Shown here in pieces: positions 1-5,332 of a stretch of DNA of 6,554 nt. Both the position numbers and the translations under genes were made by a program. The stretch lies in NCBI GenBank assembly GCA_047619485.1, contig JBLHKE010000450.1:1-6554 (forward strand). The letters run 5' to 3'. Position 1 is the stretch's first letter, and the number at the start of each line of letters is the position of its first letter. The notes beneath the pieces were generated by a model. It made no database searches and was not told the DNA's origin. It worked only from the letters and a program-made list of their open reading frames with translations. The stretch is from JBLHKE01 sp047619485 (GTDB lineage Bacteria; Verrucomicrobiota; Verrucomicrobiia; Verrucomicrobiales; DEV007).

Positions 1-288
1 GCGCGCCGCACCGATGCTGCGGTAGCCGGCGATCGCGAACTCGAAGTGGAACTTACGGTAGGCGCAGTTGCCGCAGCGAAATTCGCTACTGATGACGCCC
101 TCGAATGGCTCGCCGCAGACCTTGCAGAACGGTTCGGCGATCGCCATCAGGCTGGCACGGCACTCGCGGCACAGACCCGATTCGCCGCCCTCGGGCCTCT
201 GATCACAGGCTGGGCAGTGGGGTGGAAACAGCAGCCCTGTGGCACTTCGAAGTGCCCGCCCCGCCAATCCTACCGTTGCCACGCTCAT
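1..288 (-). CDS. ComF family phosphoribosyltransferase, N-terminal part (cut by window edge)
   Basis: The ATG is at 288-286 and the frame stays open for 96 codons to the window edge, so only the N-terminus is visible. What is seen: an LLFPPHCPACD-like start, then four CxxC pairs at C25/C28, C40/C43, C55/C58 and C72/C75. These form the double zinc ribbon typical of ComF proteins. They are followed by FAIAGYRSIGAAR, which matches the segment leading into the phosphoribosyltransferase fold. Family knowledge: full ComF proteins have about 200-250 residues. In naturally competent bacteria ComF helps take up single-stranded DNA at the cytoplasmic side of the membrane, but homologues also occur in species not known to be competent. 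The PRPP-binding motif lies outside the window. The start is 9 bp after the CPBP protease stop, which suggests one transcript. There is no clear Shine-Dalgarno. The family call is confident; a role in DNA uptake is only inferred. Confidence 0.9.
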   Translation of the reverse strand, partial: MSVATVGLAGRALRSATGLLFPPHCPACDQRPEGGESGLCRECRASLMAIAEPFCKVCGEPFEGVISSEFRCGNCAYRKFHFEFAIAGYRSIGAAR

Positions 289-297
289 CGCTCAGTC

Positions 298-1497
298 TCA
301 GGTCACCTTGTATTCGTTTTCGGCGATCAAGTCCGAGTCCGGCGGCTTCATCCCAGACTTGCGCAACCAGGTGAAGACGATCACCCCAGTAATGATCACG
401 AACACCAGCGGCACCAGCCCCTCCTTCAAATCCCGGCCGACCCAAGGCAGGTATTCACCGCGCTGCAGAGCGACTGGGATCAATGTTAATTTCGAGAAAA
501 ATTTCAGTCCAAAAACCCATCCACAGTGCAGCCCGATCGAGAGCCACAGGGAGTTCGTCCGCAGCCGCGCCACACCAAGGATCCAGCCGACGGCGAACAG
601 CGTGACGAACTGCGAGAGGATGAATAGTGGGTTACCGAATTCCTTGAAGATCTGCCCGACCATCCAGAACCCGCTGCCCCAATCCACATCCGCCGGCTGC
701 ACATCGATCTTCTTCATACGCTTGCCATTGCTGCGCTGGAGATATCCGGGATCGAAACCTGGCGCCGCGCTCAGGCGCGCGCTACCTTTGGCGACGTCGG
801 GCGTAAACGTCACTACCGCTGAACCAGTGAGACCACCACGCGCGAAGGTCACCTCTTCACCTTCGGCCAACTTCCATTTCCCCGCGTCCGCCTCGGTCAT
901 CGCAATCGTTGTCCCCTCTGGCAGCTCTACCGAATTCGGTGGTTTCAAGAAGTGCACGATTGTGTAGAAAAAGGTCACGAAGATCAGTGCGCCCGTCGGC
1001 TTCATCGTGCGCAGAGCCAGCCCGAAGATCGCTCCGCGGAAGAAGAACTCCTCCAACAGCGCCACCGACACCGCCGAGATGATCACCGTCACAATCGCAC
1101 TCCCGCCCAAGTCGAACTCGTAGCCGAAAATCTTCAGCGCCACGTAGCCAGCGCCCATCAACAACAGCAGACCAGCCGCCGAGATGAAGCCAAAAATCAC
1201 CTGCGACAGCCATCGCGCGTTCGGCACCATGCCCATGTCCGCCTTGCGCATCTTTAGTGATCGCAGCAATGGCACCAGCCCGATCAGTGCCGCGAGCAGC
1301 ATCGCACGATTGAAATAGCGTTTAAAATCGCTCTGCGTGAGCACCTTGTGCAGGTAGCCATCCTCGGACACGATGCGCATGCCGGCGAGGCCCTTGCCGA
1401 GGTTAAACAGCCCCGGCGCGATTAGTGCACCGAAGAGCAGGATGAAGGTGAAGTAGAGCGAGATCTTGACGATCTCTTTCTGGAAGATGGATTTCAA
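298..1497 (-). CDS. CPBP-family intramembrane metalloprotease with a large hydrophilic insert
   Basis: This 399-residue membrane protein carries the CPBP (CAAX protease and bacteriocin-processing, Abi) signature. Motif 1 is EEFFFR (E149, E150, R154), motif 2 is YTIVH (H182, with Y178 in the usual Phe position), and motif 3 is LHCGW (H324). In this family the Glu and His residues form a glutamate-type intramembrane protease site. Substrates vary widely and none can be named here. Hydrophobic segments lie near residues 10-30, 66-79, 97-121, 134-148, 168-184, 289-309 and 360-377. Residues about 186-274 form a hydrophilic insert between motifs 2 and 3. The start is TTG at 1497: an in-frame TAG lies at 1512-1510, and the next Met (40) would remove the first membrane segment. 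No Shine-Dalgarno is seen, and a hairpin (1501-1525) sits 3 nt upstream. comF follows after 9 bp. Family is certain; substrate is unknown. Confidence 0.9.
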   Translation of the reverse strand: MKSIFQKEIVKISLYFTFILLFGALIAPGLFNLGKGLAGMRIVSEDGYLHKVLTQSDFKRYFNRAMLLAALIGLVPLLRSLKMRKADMGMVPNARWLSQVIFGFISAAGLLLLMGAGYVALKIFGYEFDLGGSAIVTVIISAVSVALLEEFFFRGAIFGLALRTMKPTGALIFVTFFYTIVHFLKPPNSVELPEGTTIAMTEADAGKWKLAEGEEVTFARGGLTGSAVVTFTPDVAKGSARLSAAPGFDPGYLQRSNGKRMKKIDVQPADVDWGSGFWMVGQIFKEFGNPLFILSQFVTLFAVGWILGVARLRTNSLWLSIGLHCGWVFGLKFFSKLTLIPVALQRGEYLPWVGRDLKEGLVPLVFVIITGVIVFTWLRKSGMKPPDSDLIAENEYKVT

Positions 1498-1570
1498 AGC
1501 GGAGACGTGCTATGGCTGCGTCTCCCACTTACACTCCGTGGGCGAAATCGCAACGACGCACGCAAGCACG
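1498..1570. promoter_or_regulatory. Divergent intergenic region with a 7-bp inverted repeat
   Basis: This 73-bp gap separates two divergent units, so it must contain or border both promoters. GGAGACG (1501-1507) and CGTCTCC (1519-1525) form a perfect 7-bp inverted repeat around an 11-nt loop. Within the loop GC...GC can add two more pairs. On the minus strand this hairpin ends 3 nt before the TTG start of the CPBP gene. It could be an operator, a translation-control hairpin or a chance structure. I could not identify convincing -35/-10 boxes on either strand, and there is no BirA-like operator (TTGTAAAC-type dyad). Confidence 0.45.
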
Positions 1571-1849
1571 ATGAAAAAACACGATTGGCGAGAGACCACC
1601 CTCGATAACGAGACCCAGATGTTCCGCGCCACCGTGCACGCCGGACGCTGGGAATTCTTCACCAAGATGAAGGGCGAGGAGAACTGGCAAAAGCAGGATC
1701 CACCGCCGATGAGCCAGCTGGTCGCCATTCGCGAGATCATCTGGAACAAGTACCAACGCGGTCGGCTCGCGTGGAAATCAGTCGACCAGTTGGACAAACT
1801 GGTGATCGCCGGCGGCGGGGAGACGATCCGGCCTGAAAAGAACGACTAG
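1571..1849 (+). CDS. Small basic protein of unknown function upstream of bioA
   Basis: I do not recognise a named family. The ATG at 1571 gives 92 residues. The frame is open further upstream, with a GTG at 1538, so the start is not fixed, and there is no Shine-Dalgarno to decide it. The protein is soluble-looking, mixed-charge and Trp-rich (W6, W27, W39, W58, W68). Its N-terminal part reads like short beta strands (FRATVHAGRWEFFTKMKG). This is followed by a proline patch (DPPP) and a probable helix with a basic core (IREIIWNKYQRGRLAWKSV), ending in a glycine-rich loop. There is no signal peptide or membrane segment. It ends 7 bp before bioA, which suggests cotranscription and perhaps coupled translation. 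The compact basic form would fit nucleic-acid or protein binding, but no function can be assigned. That it is a real gene is supported by the tight spacing and good codon use. Confidence 0.75.
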   Translation: MKKHDWRETTLDNETQMFRATVHAGRWEFFTKMKGEENWQKQDPPPMSQLVAIREIIWNKYQRGRLAWKSVDQLDKLVIAGGGETIRPEKND

Positions 1850-1856
1850 ATCCGGT

Positions 1857-3092
1857 ATGTCCAAGGAAGAGATCATCCGCGCTGACAAGGCCCACGTCTG
1901 GCACCCTTTTACTGACATGGCGCGTTGGTGTGCTGACGGGCATGTCCCACTGGTGATCGAACGCGGCGAGGGCGTCTACCTCTTCGACGCTGACGGCAAT
2001 CGCTACCTCGATGGCAATGCATCGATCTGGACCAATGTGCATGGCCACAACCACCCGCACATCAACTCGGCAATCAACGCGCAGCTCGGCAAGATCGCGC
2101 ACGCCTCATTTCTCGGGACGACCAATGAACCCGCCGCGCGGCTGGCGGAGAAGCTGGTCGGGCTGTTTCCGACGAACACGCTCACAAAAGTCTTCTTCAG
2201 CGATGATGGCTCGACCGCGATAGAATGCGCCATGAAGATGGCTTTGCAGTTCTGGCAACTGCAGGGGAAACCGGCACGCTGCGAATTCGCCGCCTTCGAC
2301 CGCGCTTACCACGGCGATACCTTTGGTGCCACGGCACTGGGTGGGATCGCGACTTTCCACGCTCGCTTCGAGAAGCTCGGGTTGAAAGTCCACCGCCTGA
2401 ACTCGGCTGACGATCTAGATTCGCTCGATGCTAGCAAGCTCGCTGGCATCGCGATTGAACCGCTGATCCAAGGCGCCGCGGGGATGCGCACTTGGCCGGA
2501 GGGAATGTTGAAGTCTCTGCGTGGCTGGTGCGACCGCGAGGATGTGTTGTTGATCCTCGATGAAGTGATGACTGGCTTTGGCCGCACGGGAAAAATGTTC
2601 GCCTGCGAACACGAGGAAGTGGTGCCTGATTTCATCGCACTGGCGAAGGGACTCACTGGTGGTTACCTGCCACTGGCGGCGACGCTGACGACGCAGCGAG
2701 TGTTCGAAGCCTTCGATGGCAACCCGTTCTATTACGGACATAGCTACAGCGGCAACCCGCTCGGCTGCGCGGCGGCGCTGGCGAATCTTGAGGTGTTTGA
2801 GATCGAGCAGACGCTAGAAAAATTACCGGCAAAAATTGCCTTATTCCGTTCAGAACTGTCTAAATTAGAGGGGGTTGGAGAAATACGCCAGTGCGGGATG
2901 ATGGCCGGCATCGACCTGTTAGGGGGAGATGGGACACTCGGTGCAAAGGCCTGCCTCGCGGCTCGGGGACATGGATTGTTGACGCGCCCGGTACTCGATA
3001 CGGTGGTGTTGATGCCACCGCTGGCGATTGGGGAAGAGCAGATCGTGGAGATGGTGGAAATATTAGGGAAGGCGATCGAAGAATCTTATTAG
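1857..3092 (+). CDS. bioA: Adenosylmethionine-8-amino-7-oxononanoate aminotransferase (DAPA synthase)
   Basis: BioA is a cytoplasmic PLP enzyme that transfers an amino group to KAPA (8-amino-7-oxononanoate), making 7,8-diaminononanoate in biotin synthesis. Visible features of this 411-residue class III aminotransferase: the BioA-specific WHPFT near the N-terminus (W15), DGNASIWTNVHGHNHP (52-67) at the substrate pocket, DDGSTA (116-121) holding the PLP phosphate, YHGDT (Y151) stacking region, LDEV with D235 contacting the PLP nitrogen, the Schiff-base lysine K264 in ALAKGLTGG, HSYSGNPLGC (295-304), and R377 in TRPVLDTVVLMPP for the KAPA carboxylate. Length is normal. The pocket has Ile-Trp where E. 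coli has Trp-Trp. S-adenosylmethionine is the usual amino donor, but some BioA enzymes use lysine; this is not decidable here. It follows the small gene by 7 bp. No other bio gene or BirA operator is visible. The last ~90 codons are richer in A+T and TTA codons. Confidence 0.95.
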   Translation: MSKEEIIRADKAHVWHPFTDMARWCADGHVPLVIERGEGVYLFDADGNRYLDGNASIWTNVHGHNHPHINSAINAQLGKIAHASFLGTTNEPAARLAEKLVGLFPTNTLTKVFFSDDGSTAIECAMKMALQFWQLQGKPARCEFAAFDRAYHGDTFGATALGGIATFHARFEKLGLKVHRLNSADDLDSLDASKLAGIAIEPLIQGAAGMRTWPEGMLKSLRGWCDREDVLLILDEVMTGFGRTGKMFACEHEEVVPDFIALAKGLTGGYLPLAATLTTQRVFEAFDGNPFYYGHSYSGNPLGCAAALANLEVFEIEQTLEKLPAKIALFRSELSKLEGVGEIRQCGMMAGIDLLGGDGTLGAKACLAARGHGLLTRPVLDTVVLMPPLAIGEEQIVEMVEILGKAIEESY

Positions 3093-3248
3093 CGGCAGCC
3101 TCTCTAGGCTGTGTTCGCCAGCGATTCCCGTTTCCTGATAGCCAGGCGCTTGAATGGGACGCGCTGCGGTTGGTGTGTCGGCCGGCGCTCTGGCCATGAG
3201 TGAATGGCATTGCCTTCTCGGACGCAGGCTAAAGCCCACGCTACTGGG
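3093..3248. other. Convergent intergenic region with short hairpins
   Basis: This 156-bp stretch separates the ends of bioA and the HA-repeat gene. I see no gene in it. It holds several small inverted repeats: CAGCCT/AGGCTG (3096-3111), GCCAT/ATGGC (3193-3208), and a GGCTAAAGCC core at 3227-3236. The last resembles AGGCTAAAGCC-type dispersed intergenic palindromes that I recall from other high-GC bacterial genomes. That resemblance is from memory only. The region may be a repeat-derived spacer that also ends both transcripts. Confidence 0.4.
3096..3111 (+). terminator. Possible terminator hairpin after bioA
   Basis: CAGCCT and AGGCTG form a perfect 6-bp stem around the loop CTCT, only 3 nt after the bioA stop. 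The following bases (TGTTCGCC) have just a weak T-run, so intrinsic termination would be inefficient. It may instead act as a 3' end-protecting stem. Confidence 0.4.
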
Positions 3249-3250
3249 CT
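3233..3250 (-). terminator. Weak terminator-like hairpin at the end of the HA-repeat gene
   Basis: Read on the minus strand, AGCCC and GGGCT form a 5-bp stem with an 8-nt loop, beginning inside the stop codon and followed by TTTAG. The stem is short and the T-run has only three bases. This is a position-based suggestion rather than a strong terminator. Confidence 0.3.
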
Positions 3251-5123
3251 ACCGCTTCGTCCAGAGGAAGCCTAGAATTTCTAGCTTCTTCTCTAGCTCT
3301 GGCTCCATCTTATCCTTTTTCTTTTTCTCGCGCTGGCGGACGATCCAGCTATTCAAGCTACCGCCGGTGGGGTCGTTGCCGCGGGTGACTCTGGCGTGGC
3401 CGTGCTCTTGCACAAAGGCGGCTAACTCTTGGTATCGCAGCTCCTCGGTGGCGGCGCGCTCGGCGGCTTTGGCGTTCCACACGAATCCCACCTCGTCGAG
3501 GCGCGCGATGCGTTCCTTGCTCAGACCCTTCTTCGTCTGGCGCATGCGCGACACCCAGCGGCTGAGGGTGTACCACTCCGGGCACTCTTGCGGGACGAGC
3601 GTATCGCTGTTCTGCTTCTTGTACTCTAACAGTTCGCTAAATCGGATCTCCCACTGCCCCTCCATCCACTCTTTCATCAGCTCCCAGACGAAACCGAGCC
3701 CGTCGAGTCGCCCGCGCTGCTCCTCGGTGAGCTCGTTGCGCATCTGGCGCGTGCGGTTGACCCACTGGCCGAGCGCTTTGTGGGTCTTGCTCAACTGCGA
3801 AACGTTGGTATCGCCGTGCGCCTGCTTGTATTTCACCAGCTGCTCGAAGCGCTCGTCGAAGAAGGCCTCCGCCTTAGCGCTGCGGATGTCCCACCCGAAC
3901 TCCATCTCCTCGAGCCTCTCCTGCTGCGCCTCGTGTGGTTCGAGCGTGCCCGAACGTAGCTTGCCAGCGAAGTTCGCCAGGCCTGGAAACTTGGCGGAAT
4001 CCCTATCGCGACCGATGCGCAGGTGGCCGAACTTCTTTTTGAAAGCGGTGGCGTCCTTGAAGAACTTGTCCCAGTCCGGTTTCCAGCTAGCGCGGCTCAG
4101 CGCCTGCCCCGCAGGCGTGGTTTCGCTGACGCCGAGCGACACTAACCGCGTGCGCCGCTCCTCTGGCATCTCGTGCCACCTGCGGCGCTGGTGGACGAGC
4201 CAGCTGAAGGTCTCGTCATCGTCATCCGGGCCGGGGTTGGCGTTGCCAGTGAGCTGGTGGAAGGCAGCCAGGTCTTCGAAGTGCCCCTCCCAGATCTCGT
4301 CGCTCTTTGCCTTGCGCCCGTCCCACTTAAAACCGATTTCTTCGAGCCGCCGCTCGCGCTCGGGATCGAGTTCGCCCTGCAACCATTTGCGGCGCTGAGT
4401 GTTCGTCCAGAACAACAGCCCTTTCGGGGCGTTGTCCTTGCCGACACGACCGCTCGGGTGTCCCTTGATGAACTCGCGCAGTTCCTCGAAGCGCAATTCC
4501 CAAGTCGCATCGAGCACGCTCCACACGAAGTCGATCTCATCGAGCTTCTTCTGGCGATTCTCGGCCAGTTCACCGTGGCTCTTGGCGCGCCGTTGCGCAT
4601 CGCACCACAGGTCGAGCTTCGCGTCGGCCGTGGCGAGATTTTTCCACCAAGCCTTGCCGGCCGTCTTCGAGCGGATGAATTTCTTCAGCGCCTTGAGGTG
4701 CAGTTCCCAGGTGGCCTCGATGGTGTCCCACACGAACGCGACCTTCTTCAGGCGTTGCTCGCGGTCGCTTCGCAGGCGGCCGATCTTGCGGTTGTAGCGC
4801 TGTGTCTGTAACCACGCACCGAATGCATGGTCCTCGCCGGTCATGCCTTCCCACCAGGAGTGTGGATCCTCGGCGTGCAGTGCCTGACAGCGTGCGTAGT
4901 TGCCATCCCACATCACTTCAGCCTCGGTGTTCGGGTCGCGGTGCCGCGCGCGTTTCTTTTTCTTCGCGGTCTTCTTTCTGGCGCCAGCGTCTTTTTTCTT
5001 CGTGGCTACGTGTTCCTTCGCCGCCTCGCCCTTCGGCTTGACCGGGTCGCGCAGTCCGTACTTTTTCTTCTTCTTGCCACCGGGGGCAGCGCCTTTGTTG
5101 TTTTTCTTTTTGCTGCGGGTCAT
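3249..5123 (-). CDS. Lysine-rich protein with eight tandem helicase-associated (HA) repeats, no helicase domain
   Basis: This 624-residue protein has two parts. Residues 1-62 are extremely basic (about 27 Lys/Arg, with runs such as KKKKK and KKTAKKKKRARHR), low in complexity and histone-tail-like. Residues 72-621 are eight tandem units of 66-78 residues matching the helicase-associated domain pattern (Pfam HA type): W-x3-[FLY] at the start, a central W followed by QRR/RxRQ, then a basic stretch, ExRxxxLxxxGFxW at the end. Known HA domains usually sit in arrays behind a DEAD/DEAH-type helicase and are thought to bind nucleic acid. Here no Walker A or DExx motif exists. No signal peptide or membrane segment is seen, so a cytoplasmic or nucleoid location is likely. 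The ATG at 5123 was chosen because translation then begins directly with the lysine-rich tail; a TTG at 5171 would add 16 unrelated residues. There is no Shine-Dalgarno. DNA/RNA binding is inferred. Confidence 0.88.
   Translation of the reverse strand: MTRSKKKNNKGAAPGGKKKKKYGLRDPVKPKGEAAKEHVATKKKDAGARKKTAKKKKRARHRDPNTEAEVMWDGNYARCQALHAEDPHSWWEGMTGEDHAFGAWLQTQRYNRKIGRLRSDREQRLKKVAFVWDTIEATWELHLKALKKFIRSKTAGKAWWKNLATADAKLDLWCDAQRRAKSHGELAENRQKKLDEIDFVWSVLDATWELRFEELREFIKGHPSGRVGKDNAPKGLLFWTNTQRRKWLQGELDPERERRLEEIGFKWDGRKAKSDEIWEGHFEDLAAFHQLTGNANPGPDDDDETFSWLVHQRRRWHEMPEERRTRLVSLGVSETTPAGQALSRASWKPDWDKFFKDATAFKKKFGHLRIGRDRDSAKFPGLANFAGKLRSGTLEPHEAQQERLEEMEFGWDIRSAKAEAFFDERFEQLVKYKQAHGDTNVSQLSKTHKALGQWVNRTRQMRNELTEEQRGRLDGLGFVWELMKEWMEGQWEIRFSELLEYKKQNSDTLVPQECPEWYTLSRWVSRMRQTKKGLSKERIARLDEVGFVWNAKAAERAATEELRYQELAAFVQEHGHARVTRGNDPTGGSLNSWIVRQREKKKKDKMEPELEKKLEILGFLWTKR
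3261..4910 (-). repeat. Eight tandem HA-domain protein repeats
   Basis: The closing GFxW tryptophans lie at residues 132, 201, 267, 411, 480, 549 and 621; repeat 4 has lost its own (near 333). The central tryptophans lie at 104, 173, 239, 308, 454, 523 and 593, with F385 in repeat 5. Opening aromatics are W72, W139, W208, W278, W351, F422 and W491; repeat 8 has none. Spacing between closing positions is 69, 66, 66, 78, 69, 69 and 72 residues. Repeats 1-3 and 6-8 keep the consensus best. The DNA copies are diverged, so this is an old protein-level array. Confidence 0.85.
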
Positions 5124-5332
5124 AAGAGGAATGCGTGGACGATGATTGCCGCAGGACCCGATGCGGCGCAAGACGAATGTCGATCGAGATCGTTATTCGT
5201 CATCGGTCGCCGTCTCCACGTCCATCACCTTCGCTCATACCAGTGCAAGAATCCGTGGTGCGCCGCCGTTGCCTGCGTATCGAATACAGCACCGGGCTAA
5301 GGAACTGTTTGGCTAGATCATTAACTGCGGGC
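5124..5332. other. 209-bp intergenic region
   Basis: It lies between the end of the exported-protein gene and the start of the HA-repeat gene, both on the minus strand. I see no gene, tRNA or clear terminator in it. The only strong structure is the palindrome at 5172-5201. GGTGC/GCACC around 5257-5292 is a longer-range, weak inverted repeat. The length would allow a separate promoter for the HA-repeat gene, but no convincing -35/-10 pair was found. Confidence 0.5.
5172..5201. promoter_or_regulatory. Nested 30-nt palindrome upstream of the HA-repeat gene
   Basis: GACGAAT (5172-5178) pairs with ATTCGTC (5195-5201), and inside it CGATC (5181-5185) faces GATCG (5188-5192). The arms are perfect and separated by a symmetric 2x2 internal loop. 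It lies 49-78 nt before the HA-repeat ATG. It may be an operator for a dimeric regulator or a 5' leader stem. There is no T-run on either side, so a terminator role for the upstream gene is less likely. Confidence 0.4.

Noticed and set aside
843..865. CGAAGGT/ACCTTCG 7-bp inverted repeat
   Set aside because: It lies inside the coding region of the CPBP insert, has a 9-nt loop and no regulatory position; likely chance.
239..967. Long plus-strand open frame opposite the CPBP gene
   Set aside because: It is antisense to a clear CPBP protease with intact motifs, is low-complexity and shows no domain; it arises from the GC-rich codon pattern of the real gene.
1466..1570. N-terminal extension of the small pre-bioA protein into the divergent region
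   Set aside because: It would overlap the CPBP gene start, and the extension (Cys/His-rich, unlike the rest) has no ribosome site; the GTG at 1538 cannot be fully excluded.
1498..1570. BirA (biotin) operator upstream of the bioA unit
   Set aside because: No TTGTAAAC-type dyad with the expected spacing is present on either strand.
3154..4398. Long plus-strand open frame opposite the HA-repeat gene
   Set aside because: Its translation is a Ser/Arg-rich mirror of the HA repeats. The minus strand carries eight periodic domains, so the plus frame is not coding.
4970..5115. T-rich runs on the plus strand that look like terminators or simple repeats
   Set aside because: They are the complement of lysine codons (AAA/AAG) in the basic tail of the HA-repeat protein.
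5124..5171. TTG start at 5171 extending the HA-repeat protein by 16 residues
   Set aside because: The extra residues do not resemble the lysine tail, there is no ribosome site, and the ATG at 5123 begins directly at the basic tail.
5172..5332. Possible tRNA or small RNA in the intergenic region
   Set aside because: No cloverleaf, TTCGANTC-like T-arm with matching acceptor stem, or other known RNA shape could be assembled.
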